NCBI GenBank assembly: GCA_030068145.1
Contig: JAPJBO010000962.1
Span: forward strand, 20,200 to 84,199
DNA length: 64,000 nucleotides
Direction of reading: 5' to 3'
Source: Diplonema papillatum
Taxonomy: Eukaryota; Euglenozoa; Diplonemea; Diplonemida; Diplonemidae
Each line of letters starts with the position of its first letter. Within the stretch, counting starts at the first letter, position 1. A program made the translations under genes and the position numbers. Shown in pieces: positions 39,083 through 49,700 of the stretch. Below the pieces are notes generated by a model. That model worked only from the letters and a program-made list of their open reading frames with translations. It was not told where the DNA came from and did no database searches.

Positions 39083-40310
39083 CGCCGGGCCCCGTGTTCC
39101 GGCACGCCGCCAAGGTTGCGGTTTATCCCCTGTCGGACGCAGTTATTTGCGGGATTCACCCAAACCCCAGCGAGATTGGTTCTCGTTGGGTTTTCCGTGT
39201 ATCGGTTGCAAGATAGGGCACCCAGATAGGTATTTGGTTGCTGCTACCAACACGTCGCTGAACCTAATTTGTCGGCGCCATTGTTGCGCGAAAATGTCTC
39301 GAAGGTAACACGTGTGCTGCAACAGTGGAAATGAGCACTTGCGCAATCACACTCCATGTGAACGTAAAGAGGTTCAGGTTGAAGGTCAGTGTTCCCATGC
39401 ACTGGGCTTGTTTCAGTCCGAGCAATTGTTTTGGCTGTGCTTCGGTTCCCTCAGCCCTAGGGCGATTGCTGGTGTTGCTATTGAAAGGCAGAGATGGTTG
39501 TTCGCGGCAACTGCTTTGAAGAAGCATCAAGCAACGAAAGCGGCGAGGGCACAGGCTTTGAACGTTTTGCAGCGGCAGACCATGAGTCTTGCTGGAGGTC
39601 TCTGGGAGAAGCGATGTATAGCCGTTCTGTATTGCCGGCCACGTCCACAGGACTACTACCTATTCCCTGCGAACAAGGACCACACCGGTGTCAACGACAA
39701 CTACTGGTGGCTTGCGTGTCATTGAGGAGGCTCCAAGCGCAACCTTTGAAAGTGTGCAGAGGATACTTTGAGTACCTCATCGTTTTCACATTATTGTACA
39801 TCCCCCGGTCTTGCAGGCAACAGTCAGTGATACGTGCAAGGTTTTCAGCTTCCTCGATATGGATCAAAGTCGAAGAAAGTTGAAGTAGCTGCCGGCTTAT
39901 CCCGTGACACCTTTTATATGTACGTTATTGAAAGAGTAGCGTTGGCACAAGCATAGAATGAAATTGTCGTGCAAGCTGCATTTTGCGATGGTCCCTCTTG
40001 TGAGCACTTCTCGGACAGACTTTACAGACTTAAAAGTCTTAGCAACGGGGTTTTCTAGCCACGACTACTTGAGCACCATCAGCTCAGGCGCGGTACGGTT
40101 CGTACATAGAAATATTCTGGTCACGAGCAGGCTACCTCAATCTTGGTATCGTTCCGCTGTTTTAAGACCTCTACATGCACAAATCTGCTCAGAGCTCTCA
40201 CTGCGCCTGCAGATACCCAGGGCCGTTCGTTGAACACAAACCTTGCTGACAGCAGCTTTAAGTAAAGCTGCCCGCAGTAGGCAAGTGGCGCTCTGGTTGG
40301 GTTTCGCCTG
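39083..40310. other. Intergenic spacer
   Basis: No gene I can defend. A plus-strand frame of 137 codons (39312-39725) lacks motifs. At 39892-39918 there is a 27 bp phrase (GCTGCCGGCTTATCCCGTGA...) shared with 18556-18582 inside the PH-gene intron. Confidence 0.3.
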
Positions 40311-40949
40311 TTATGTATCTTGCATATCGGCGTAGGCTGCTGCGAGGGCTTTTCCAAGCATCGCGCCGTCGATGGCCTCCACCTTGGAGGGGTCAACCGG
40401 GACTTCCGAAGATCGCGTAGAAAGTTTTGCTACTCTATACCCGGTCAACCCCCGCGACCAAAATAGTATCATTGTCAGCCCGATGATAGCTGTCGCTCCG
40501 GCAATCGCCGCCGCACTGAGGTACACGAAGCCGGTGATGAACCGCTGTTGTTGGTCAACGTACACAGCTTGCTGAGCGACTTCGGCCTCTTTGTACGCAT
40601 GCATGTGATCATTGGTAGACACCCCTAAGTGCTGGGACAACGTCTGGTGGGCCGAATTAATACGGTACATTGCTTCCACATCTGAACCAGAGAGGTCACC
40701 GTCCCTTGACGTATTCCGATTGGACATTTCGTTCAGTGCGTGGCGACGCAGAGCTTCTTTGTAGTGCGACTCAAGCGTTTTGGCGTCGAGGAGGTGCAGC
40801 TTGCACGAGATATCGAGGGCCTCGAGGCATTCTTCTTCTGTCATGAAGGGTCCCTGAGACCTCGCACTGTTGCTGGTCCACCGGAACGCGAACGCCGCAC
40901 TCGTTTTACCACAGCAGCTCTTACGCAGCGCGTGGCGAACGCAATGCAT
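40311..40949 (-). CDS. J-like membrane protein, probably mitochondrial, lacking HPD
   Basis: A 212-residue single-exon frame. The first 30 residues are Arg/Ser/Ala-rich without acids until QGPFMTEEE (MHCVRHALRKSCCGKTSAAF), a likely mitochondrial presequence. Residues 36-105 resemble the helices of a J domain (ECLEALDISCKLHLLDAKTL, HYKEALRRHALNEMS, then AMYRINSAHQTLSQHLG), but the signature His-Pro-Asp is His-Ala-Leu. One transmembrane segment at about 138-162 (FVYLSAAAIAGATAIIGLTM). Such HPD-less J-like proteins include the Pam16 type, but orientation differs here. Function unknown; the J-like call is an inference. Confidence 0.6.
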   Translation of the reverse strand: MHCVRHALRKSCCGKTSAAFAFRWTSNSARSQGPFMTEEECLEALDISCKLHLLDAKTLESHYKEALRRHALNEMSNRNTSRDGDLSGSDVEAMYRINSAHQTLSQHLGVSTNDHMHAYKEAEVAQQAVYVDQQQRFITGFVYLSAAAIAGATAIIGLTMILFWSRGLTGYRVAKLSTRSSEVPVDPSKVEAIDGAMLGKALAAAYADMQDT

Positions 40950-42170
40950 TTCCTTCCCCAGCTTTGACTAGAAAGACACCTGAGGTGGTTATCTGTTATC
41001 GCTACGAACTATGTCCACTCTCTCAACAAGGACGAAGCCATTGCAGACTGAAACAGTGGTTTGCAGAATAATAGGTCCAACACCTTTTGACAAATAGCGG
41101 GCCGTTTCTATCGCTACCCAGGATCGGGGTTGTGTGGACACCCTCACGACACGAGAACTGCTCAGGCTTTGTTTTATTGCAGAAGTGCGATCACCGGCGG
41201 TCAGAACCGAGTTGTTGGGAGACTGCCGTTTGCAATGACGCATCGGGGAATCGAAGGCGATTGAGAGACTTAGACAGAACGTTCACTCTACTAAAAACAT
41301 GGGAAGAGACCTCCTGGTTTTGAATGGCGGTTTTCACCACGTGTCTGTAGACCTGTACCCAGGTCATCGGTTTTCCAGTTTTTGCCGAAGACAAGCGCAG
41401 AAGCAGGGTAAAAGGTTCGCAGTATGAAATCGGGCTAGACGGGATGTTTTTTCGTAAAGCTGGCATTGTTGTTCGGTTCTCTTTGTTCTTGGCAATTTTG
41501 CTTCTGTACTTTAAGCTGAAAGATCTTTCGGACAGCCTCCCACGTGCCGTGCAAGACAGAAAGGTGTGGGCAACGCGCCCAACGAGTATCCTCACGAAGT
41601 ACGAATATCAATTCTATGCGACAGGGCTGATAATAACGACGCAAACCCGGCTACAGCAATACGTGGTCGCTTCACAGCACGTGCCACTCACTGCGGCATG
41701 TTCGATGATGTGGGCGGTCAGTCCAGTACCCCGAAACGAATTGTCATAGAAGCCAATGTCACGAGCGGTCGTCCTGAGTGCTCGTTAACTTTCAGCGTGG
41801 GAGAAACGGAAAGCGGGAGGATAGTGCTATTGGCGCTCTTGTTCGTGCAAGGTCAATATGTTCCTCTGTCACAGCAAAGTGTCTAAAGCACTCACTGCAA
41901 TTGATTGAGCAAGAAATAGTCATACTTTCGGTCTGACCCGAGTCCTGTGCTTTCACCGAAAGGGTGGGCAGGACTGGCATTGCAACAGTCAGTCATACCT
42001 CATCAAAGTGGACAGAAGGAAGACGGCCATTGTCAGCCCACTCGCCAAGTTCGTGCGTACATATATTGCATAGGTACCGTACCTTTCAATCAATATTTTT
42101 GTGAACTGGTACACGCAAGTCGATTCGGCTTGTCCTTTCCGCAACCCATGAATCCGCTCCTATTGAGCGC
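40950..42170. other. Intergenic spacer with one weak plus-strand frame
   Basis: A plus-strand frame at 41444-41749 begins MFFRKAGIVVRFSLFLAILL, a good signal anchor, and would splice at GACAGAAAG|GTGTGG (41561). No matching downstream exon is certain; a second frame at 41566-41886 could follow but has no motif. Left as a candidate only. Confidence 0.25.
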
Positions 42171-45005
42171 TCATGTCGGAAGCATGTCAGTCACGTCTTT
42201 CTTGATGTCTGAATAGACATTACCGAGAGCAAACTGGCGGAAGTTCAGCGGGTTCGAAGAGCCAGATAGCATGTTCAGCCCGTCCGCATCTGTTCCGTAA
42301 AAGCTTACGAGTACCTGAGGGTTCATTATTTACTGGCCCTTTCTACCTGTTCCGGAGGGTGAAGTTGCTAGAACAAACGCCGGTCTATTAACGCCAGCCT
42401 GAACAAAAGGTCCTCTAGGCTCGCAAAGGGTGGTTCGAACATATCGGACTGACTGTAGAGTACTGTGGGGTGTTTGCTAAGGACAATGCAGTTTCCTTGC
42501 TGTCATGAGATGTGACAACACTGTGGAAAGCTGCCAGGTGTTGGTGATAAACTGACAGGAATAAATACCCTCAGGTCTTCAGCACTGTCGGCACACTGGG
42601 CGCAGTTGTAACGGCCTGAACTCCCTATGCAGAAACTGGAGGAGTCAAAATGGCACGTCTCCCCATCGTCAGTGCACGTGTTCACGAACCCGGTGCCAAT
42701 TGGATCCGCATTCTGTGTGGGTGTGTGATTAAGTTCATGGCTTTAAGTACCCACGGGTAACGGCTGAATTGAAGTATAGCCCACTGGTCACGTTCACCAG
42801 TCGGCTGTTCCTCTCCGAAGGGTGGGTGGGGCGGGATCCTTCGGGGGGCGGATAGAGCAGTGGGAGGCCGTCAGCTTTTCCATCCGGCACTCGGCTCAAG
42901 ACTTCTGTTTTCATCTTGCGGTGTTAACGGGGTTTTCGGCCCCGTGCAACAGCTGAGTGTCTTTAGACAGGCGGCACATCTCACCCGAGGTTGTGGCAAG
43001 CTCTCTCTGTGCCATAAGCTTGGCCTGACTAGCTGTTCCAAACTCCTGGTGCAAGCACCCGTCACGGTCGGCAGTCGCCACCTGGGTCCAGTTTTGAGTC
43101 CTGTTCCGAGACTCGCTCGTACGGGGAAATGGCGCGAATCACTTGTCGCCAAGCATTCTGCAATGCTGACGACTGCTACCTCTGTGTGTGTGTGTGTGGA
43201 ATTCAATTATGTCTCATGCGCCTTGACAAACGGGTTCGACTGTGCCATCGCGTCTGCGGTCGGGTTCCGTTGGCTCATTGCCATCAACACTGCTTCGGTT
43301 TGTGGGGCGAGTTCTGCCCGGCACGAAATGCTTGAAATACATGACCCCGCCGCCCAGCGCTGTGGCGCTGGTGACATTGGCCACGTGCCCACAATGCCAT
43401 GCTCCGCCACTGATCCGTGTCACCACGCTGGTGACTCTTCGTAGGGACTGGCTTTTCGCCAGTGCGCTGTTCCTGTAGGCATCGTACTGCGCTTTAAATG
43501 TACCTACTTGCGCACCGGTTTCCGCTTGAACCATGTCCATGGCCGCGTTGCTCAACGCATCCGCGTCGATATTCCTTCTCTGAAGCACGTGTTCCAGGTT
43601 GAACGAAAACCGCGGCGATAGGTCGGCCATGCTCGCCGTCGCTTGCAAGAAGTACGGTCGCAGGATGGAGTTGCACACGGCCGTCCCATTTACCGGGCCT
43701 ATCACTACTTGCGATTCGCCCCTGACCCTTACCGGCCCTTCCTCGTTCTGCGGCTGCTCCCTGAGCAGTTGTATGCCTGCAATCATCCGTTAAACTCCGC
43801 CACGTTGTTGGTGACACGTCCCAGAGGAATATTCGCTTCTGCTATCTTCCTTCCGTCCTTGTGCAGTACTGCTCCGGCCCCGGCTACTGCCAATGCAGTT
43901 CCGTTCTGTCGCGAGCCGCCATCAAAGTACAGGCACAGGCCTGCCGTCGTCTCGCTCCGTGGTAGTACCTCTCGGGCTGTTGTCGGCTTAACTGCTGAAG
44001 CTGCCGGCGGCTGGATACGTCGGTTCGCCACTTCCGGCAGTCGCATACCCGTCGTGATCTCGAAGTCAATGGCGAGCTCCATGAAAGTCACCGCGTGCTC
44101 CGAGCCGACGTGCGCCCATCGAAGTCTGCTAAGCCGCCAATGCATGGCGTTCCACAATTCGCTGCTGTGCTTCCACTGCTGTGTGATCGTTTCGGCTTGG
44201 AGTTTTGGAATGCGGACCCTCCTCGGACTCGACGTTCTCCACCCCATGGGTATCGAGATAGCCGATGGTGGCGAGATGTCTCCTGCTCCCTCTCATCGCT
44301 GCAGCCTGCTCACGTATGTGCAACACGGTAGCAGCGTTTTGGTCCGAGTGTTTTTGTTTGTGCGCACAAGCGGAACTCACCTGCTTTGGCAAGTTTCATG
44401 TCGTACGCTGCCAACTACTAATTTTTAGTACCAACGATGCATTGTTGACACAAAAAATGATAGTTCACTTTAGCCCCCGGTTACAGAAACTTCAGCCATA
44501 CTTTGTATGTGTAGTCGCCATCTTTGAGCGTCAAGTTGAAGAGGAGGAACGTTGCCACAGCACTTTGATTTCCCAGGCAGCGGTGATGGTTCGGCTCCCA
44601 CACTGGGACAACAGCGTCCTGTGACGGGACGGGGATGTGCACTTCCGACGATTTTCCTGCTCCGAATGCGGAGAGATAGTATGTCGCGGTGTGGCTCCCG
44701 TTTAGCAGGGAGAGAGAGTCGTCTAAAACGAACGCGCTGAAGGAATCCACCCTTGGGCAGAAGAAGTACGTCTTGTAAGGCATATCATCTCGAAGGAACG
44801 GGTTGTCGGTCTCGTTAGCGTAGTAGTCACCCAGAATCATGCGGAAATCCATGTCGTTATCCTTCTTGCAAGCCAACCTTCCCTGCGCACTGTTCGGTTC
44901 GGCCCACGCCCAGGGACGGCATTGATCTGTGCACTCCATACTTGCTCTGCAGACTGAAACGAGCAACAATGCCATCCACGCGAACAACGCCGTCCGACGG
45001 TACAT
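42171..45005 (-). CDS. Secreted Cys-rich glycoprotein, three exons, 263 residues, family unknown
   Basis: Exons 45005-44502, 42712-42569 and 42314-42171, each a whole number of codons (168, 48, 47 plus stop), with GTATGG...CACAG and GTATTT...CTCAG borders. MYRRTALFAWMALLLVSVCR is a signal peptide. The mature part has ten Cys and four N-glycosylation sequons (NET, NGS, NQS, NLT). Exon 1 has a beta-rich domain (YYLSAFGAGKSSEVHIPVPS). Exon 2 has a Cys cluster (NTCTDDGETCHF, FCIGSSGRYNCAQCADS). Exon 3 reads VLVSFYGTDADGLNML. Even Cys count and sequons suit an extracellular or secretory-pathway location. No family recognised. Intron 1 (42713-44501) contains LINE fragment D. Confidence 0.75.
43199..44305 (-). 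mobile_element. LINE fragment D, 5'-truncated, ORF broken
   Basis: Same clade as LINE B: EQETSRHHRLSRYPWG at its 5' edge, RLRWAHVGSEHAVTF, RNase H (LYFDGGSRQNGTALAV, then NNVAEFNG), NIDADALSNAAMDMV, and the C-terminal STALGGG-like region. Frameshifts near 43795 and 43380 separate the pieces. The 3' end on the minus strand is ATTGAATTC followed by (CA)8 (43198-43183), as in LINE B. Lies in intron 1 of the secreted-protein gene, same strand. Confidence 0.8.
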
Positions 45006-46168
45006 AGTTCCCAGCAATTATGCCTATTTTTTACCTGTCAGCAGGCAGGGTGCTGCTCTCGCCAGAATCCAGGGTAGTGGCTAAAACGGTTTTGCAGATT
45101 TGTAGGTTGTCGGATTCCAGGAATCTCGGTAAACTCGCAGGTGGACTCAGTGCAAGCTCTCACACTTCACACTTCCGAGCAGCCCCACCTGGAAGTGTGA
45201 AGATTGTCGAACCGCTTACATACTGCACTTAATCAGTGGTTTTTTGGGGAATACACTAATACGGAATCCACACGCAAACAATGCATCCAACTCACTCCGT
45301 AACAAGGCGCGTGCAAACGCTGCTCTTGGCGATTCGTAGCGGAAAGTGTTGAAAGATGAAGTGCAGTTTGGCTCTGCGACCTGACCCCGGACTGTTGCTT
45401 TGGGCGGGCATCCGCTGCGGGTTAGTTGCTTGGCGTGGGACGCCCTCGTCAAATCTGCAATACAATTCAATGGTGGACGGAATGTTTCAGAGATCACGCA
45501 CCAGGGATCGCATCTGATTATTTCATCGCTGCGGTTTATTCTCCCCTTAGGCACAGGATGGTTAAGAAGATCGGTGTCGTCAGCCCAGAGGGCTAAGGTT
45601 GTGCCAGAGACCGAGGCAGGAGCTGGGCCTGGACCCGGGCTTGAACACGAAGCATTGTGAGGCCATGATTGGATCAGTACTGAAGATCGTGTATCGAGCA
45701 AGGTTTACCATCATGCTCTCATTTCTGTTCTGGCTGAGCTGCCTTTGGACACCTGCGGTAGTGTTTAACCGATGCCGCCCCAGCATTTCCTCGTTTCACC
45801 CTGCTGGTCAAAAAGGGGGTGGCACTCGTGCAATCTGGAAAATGTAATAAACCACGTTCTCGAGCCGGAAACTCCCGGAGTTTTCTGCACGGATAGCATG
45901 CCGAAGGGTGGAGGATGCGCATGGCAGCTTCCGGGTGAGCCGAGTACAAGAAGAACTAATCATGCGTGCGCAAGAAGAGAAGAATCCGGGCGAATTCCAA
46001 AGTCAATCGCACCATTTGATCATGAATCTGGCACATTTTGCTCAAACTGCGTTCCGCACGTAACACCTTCCGATGCAGGTTTCTTGCCTACCTTTGCTTA
46101 AAGAGCGAAAAAGTGGCCTTTTACAAAGCTCTCCAAGACATCGCTTTTACTGACCAGCCTGTCCCCGT
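45006..46168. other. Intergenic spacer with a weak minus-strand frame
   Basis: A 161-codon minus frame (45216-45701) is Pro/Ser-rich with no recognisable motif; codon-level support is absent. A short hairpin lies at 45168-45198 (CTTCACACTTCC...GGAAGTGTGAAG), a possible 3' or promoter structure of the secreted-protein gene. Confidence 0.3.
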
Positions 46169-47764
46169 TCATCCTATCGTGTCTTCAGTGGGACTGAATA
46201 AAACTGCGAGCTTGTTATTGAAGACAGCTTCTTCGTGTCCATCGGCGAGCGACACACTGTCTACTGACTCCTTCGCACTTCGTAAGATCAGCTTGAGCAC
46301 ACTAAGAACAAGTGGGCTGAGGTAGCGGGCGAGTGCACGCACATGTATTTGCTCCGCCTGCCCTGCTGCAGGGTTGGAAGTCGCCTCTATTCTGCCTGTC
46401 AACGACCGCAGCTGATGGTTGAAGCTTTCCGAGGTGCCTACGATGTGGAAGCGCTTGACGGAGCCACCGGATCTGTTTTTCTCGGTGACCAAGGAGACAT
46501 CGACAGAAAGAACATCGTTCGTGAATCGCCCGAGTTGCGGATGAAGCGGAGAGCGTAGCAGGCGAGTGACGCTGCGCTTCAAGGAAACAAGGCTGAGCGC
46601 CGGAGCACAAAGCAGACCGTCCGAGGTGAAATAAGCCTGTCGGACCCAGATGTTTACAGAAGGGGGCAACTCGAGACTTGTAAGACCGTCAGATAAGAGT
46701 GCGAAGCGACAAGATCGGCTACCAGAGGCGGTAAATGCAGAGAAATGAACTGCTCGTTGGTTTCCATAACGAGGGTCTCCCACTTTCTTAGCAGACACGA
46801 GGTGGGGTTCGATACTGTTTGGTTGGCGGGCTAACGTAATGTCGTACAAACTGCCCTCTATCGTGACGTTGTATAAGTCGTACCGCAGAACCTCGGCTAA
46901 TGGGGATCCGAACTCAACTAAATCTGTGTCTGCGTCCCTTGCAAACCCCAGCGCTGTCCAATCAGGCAAGGTTTCGCCCTTTGCGAACAGGCCCTTCGGT
47001 GCACTCTCACTTTCGTCACCGACCGCCATCGAATCAACTACACAAAACCCCTCGTCGAATTGCGATTCCACATCTCTGTTGGTTAAGGCGCGCGCAAGAT
47101 CGTTGACGGTGACTTCCTGTGCCTTGGAAAGCCAACCGGGAGAACGTTCTGAGAAAGTATGCTCCCCGAGCACTATCTCGAGACCGGCCACAGGAACTGC
47201 TGCGGCCATTAAAAGAGCATCTTTGCACAGACGCGAGTAGAGCCAGTCGTGGGCTTCGACGACGCCCTCATGAATTGTCTTCGGAATGGAAGGTACAGCA
47301 AATGCGTAGCCTCGCCGTGTAGGCTTGCCGTTGGGTCCTATCGCTACAGTTCGCTGGGTGTAGCGCGAGGGCGGTTTCTTGTCGAGCGGCTGACGGTCCT
47401 GAGCACTGGCACGCAGAAATACTCGTTTTGAGCCAGAAGCTTGCAACACAGGGGTCGAAAGCTCTCCAGACAACGGACCCTCTACTGCGAAAGGCACGCA
47501 CAAGAGGAAACAGGTGCCGGGGGGGTGAGCCTGAACTAGGTCTTCAGAACTGTTGGCGGAGTCGCCTGTCTTACCGGTCCCTTTGTTCTTGCCCCCTCTA
47601 CTCCCTTTGTGCCCTTTGCCCCCTTTGATGCTCCCTTTACCCCCCTTCCCATTATTTCCCCCCTTCGGCTTGCCGTCGTGTGTGTCATCACCTTTTGTAG
47701 TTGGAGTGCCATCTGCACTGGCTTCGTCGTCGTAGTAGTTGGCACTGCGGGGATCACGCGACAT
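46169..47764 (-). CDS. Orphan protein, Gly/Lys-rich N-terminus, 531 residues
   Basis: A long single-exon frame, the best evidence that it is real. Residues 1-75 are low complexity (GGNNGKGGKGSIKGGKGHKG). The rest is a globular sequence rich in beta-type alternation: FLLCVPFAVEGPLSGELS; GYAFAVPSIPKTIHEGVVEA; VAGLEIVLGEHTFSERSPGW; LPDWTALGFARDADTDLVEF. A Glu/Ala-rich segment ends at LRSAKESVDSVSLADGHEEA. No transmembrane segment, signal peptide or catalytic signature is visible to me. A single long exon without introns beside intron-bearing genes could also mean a domesticated or viral-derived gene, but nothing proves that. Confidence 0.6.
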   Translation of the reverse strand: MSRDPRSANYYDDEASADGTPTTKGDDTHDGKPKGGNNGKGGKGSIKGGKGHKGSRGGKNKGTGKTGDSANSSEDLVQAHPPGTCFLLCVPFAVEGPLSGELSTPVLQASGSKRVFLRASAQDRQPLDKKPPSRYTQRTVAIGPNGKPTRRGYAFAVPSIPKTIHEGVVEAHDWLYSRLCKDALLMAAAVPVAGLEIVLGEHTFSERSPGWLSKAQEVTVNDLARALTNRDVESQFDEGFCVVDSMAVGDESESAPKGLFAKGETLPDWTALGFARDADTDLVEFGSPLAEVLRYDLYNVTIEGSLYDITLARQPNSIEPHLVSAKKVGDPRYGNQRAVHFSAFTASGSRSCRFALLSDGLTSLELPPSVNIWVRQAYFTSDGLLCAPALSLVSLKRSVTRLLRSPLHPQLGRFTNDVLSVDVSLVTEKNRSGGSVKRFHIVGTSESFNHQLRSLTGRIEATSNPAAGQAEQIHVRALARYLSPLVLSVLKLILRSAKESVDSVSLADGHEEAVFNNKLAVLFSPTEDTIG

Positions 47765-49700
47765 CGTTTGATTGCTTATTTGTCCTGTAGATTGAGTCAG
47801 GGGAAGACTTTTGCCAAGGAACGGTTTCCTATGAACGTGGTGTTTGAAACAGTCCTGTGAATCAGTTTCTCAATTGAACTACCTCCCTCAAGATGGAGAT
47901 CGAGATGGATCACTCGGAACCACCTCGATCTGGTTCCCTTCTCATGCCGCTAATGTAACGTATGGTTAATGCGCTCTTCCGACGAACAGTTCTCTCGCGG
48001 TTCCGGCCCTTAACTGGCCCACCAAGCTATAGGACAGAGCCGACCGGCGAAGTCTCCCCCGCGAGGCTGCGCGTGCGGGCCGTGGCCAACGGTGGCGGCT
48101 TGCGCGGCAACAACCACCCACGACAGTTGCCCGACACTCTAAGCACTGGCAGGTGCAACAGCTGGCGTATTGCTGGCCGTCGGGGCCGTTCACCTCGCAT
48201 GTCTAGTGGTATGATCCTTTGACGGAGTGAGCCGATGCCTCATCTACCTTTAAAACACGGCTGAGTCGCGCATGCTCTGACAGACGCTAGCGTCCGACAT
48301 TTTGCACGCGTGTCACAGTCGTTGGGTGGTATTGATGAGGGGTTTCATCGCACACATGGACGAGCTTCGTTACCTCACCGCTGCAGGTTCCGGGAGGTCT
48401 GCTTGGCCGCCTTCGGGTTGCGCTTCCGTGATGGTGTTGCTTCGCTTTTGGACTTCTTCTTCAACTTCGCACGGTCCCAACGTCCTAGTCTGTTCTTGGT
48501 GCCCGTCTCTCCTGCCTGACTTCGTGCTTCCATCGGGCCTGCTTGCCGTCTGCTCTTGTGCGGCGGCCTTCAGGAATGGGCAGTGTTTATTGTGACAAAC
48601 CGACTGAGAAGTGCAAACCTGTACCGTACCGTTCGCCGGGGGGGCAGACCCCCCCGGACCCCCCTTTGAAAGATGCTAGTGCTCCCCTGGAGAAAAGCTT
48701 CTCGGTCTCAGAAAGTTGGTCGAGAAACCGAGGCAGAAACGAAGCTAATAACCTGTGCAGCACGGGGGAAAATAAATTGGAGGCAGTGCTCCCACTAAGG
48801 AAAAAACCGGAGGAATTCCTCAAAAAAAAAAGGTGCTGAAAAATGCCTCGGAGGAATTCCTTCGGAGGAATTCCTCCGGAGGAATTCCTCCGGGGGGACC
48901 TGAGGAATTCCTCCGGCCTGGTACCTGGCGTAGGAGTGAACCCGTGTGGGTGTAGCTCGCGACTAGTACTGGTCATGAAGTCTTTGCCGAATCTTTCTGT
49001 GTGACTTTGGCACCTGCGGCATGGACTGCTTCAAAAAGCCGCGCCTGGGGCACAAGATGTGGCTGATGGTGCGAGCATGTTGTCACATTTGGCGTCAAAA
49101 CTGACTGAGTCCACCACAAAACTGTGAAGAGGGAAGGACAGTGTCTATCCTCATGCTTATCAGGAGTCTTTGTGCTCTCAAATACTCTTTGGGCAGACCG
49201 CTGTGTGTGACACCATGCCAGTTTTCGGGATCTTCGTACTGCCCCTGACAAGGCCTCCAATTTTTTTCCGCGCCTGCGGCGCAGGTATTCTTGACTATGT
49301 AGGACTATCTCATCATTTGTCTCGTTTCGTCCAAGTGTCCACTGCCAAAGGATTCATCAATTATAAGGAGTGCAGTGATATCCCGGCATGAGATCTCGCT
49401 TGTGGGGATTTCCAATGCTCAGCACCTTCGGCTGACACTGCCTACCAGCCTACCATGCGGGGTCACTACCCAGCTTGTGCACTGCACGAACAGCATGAAA
49501 TTGCTGGTGTTTGCTTCCTCTGGCATGTTGGGGGGTTGGCGGTGGGATCCAATCTCAGAAGCTGGAGTCAAAGATACAGTGAAAAAAGCGGGTGTGGTGC
49601 GGATTCACGCGCATTTTGGTTGTGGTGGAGCAACCCATCTCTAGCTCCAGCTCACCCTGGGAGCACTGACAGACACTGCTAAAAAAAGCGCGACACTGCG
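47765..49700. other. Intergenic spacer
   Basis: Mostly featureless. 48615-48670 (TGTACCGTACCG then G-run, C-run) is an inverted relative of 7868-7920. 48812-48920 is a cluster of GGAGGAATTCCTCC palindromes (about five). A minus-strand 52-codon basic frame near 48375-48530 (RAKLKKKSKSEATPSRKRNP) is noted but unsupported. Confidence 0.35.
48812..48920. repeat. Palindrome cluster, unit GGAGGAATTCCTCC
   Basis: Five near-perfect palindromic units in about 110 bp, separated by short spacers and one A10 run. Each can fold on itself or pair with the others. No gene overlaps. Confidence 0.8.

Noticed and set aside
45216..45701. 161-codon minus-strand frame
   Set aside because: Pro/Ser-rich without motif, splice support or signal peptide; kept as spacer.
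48375..48530. Basic 52-codon minus-strand frame (RAKLKKKSKSEATPSRKRNP)
   Set aside because: Two other frames are open over the same bases and no homologous or splice context supports it.
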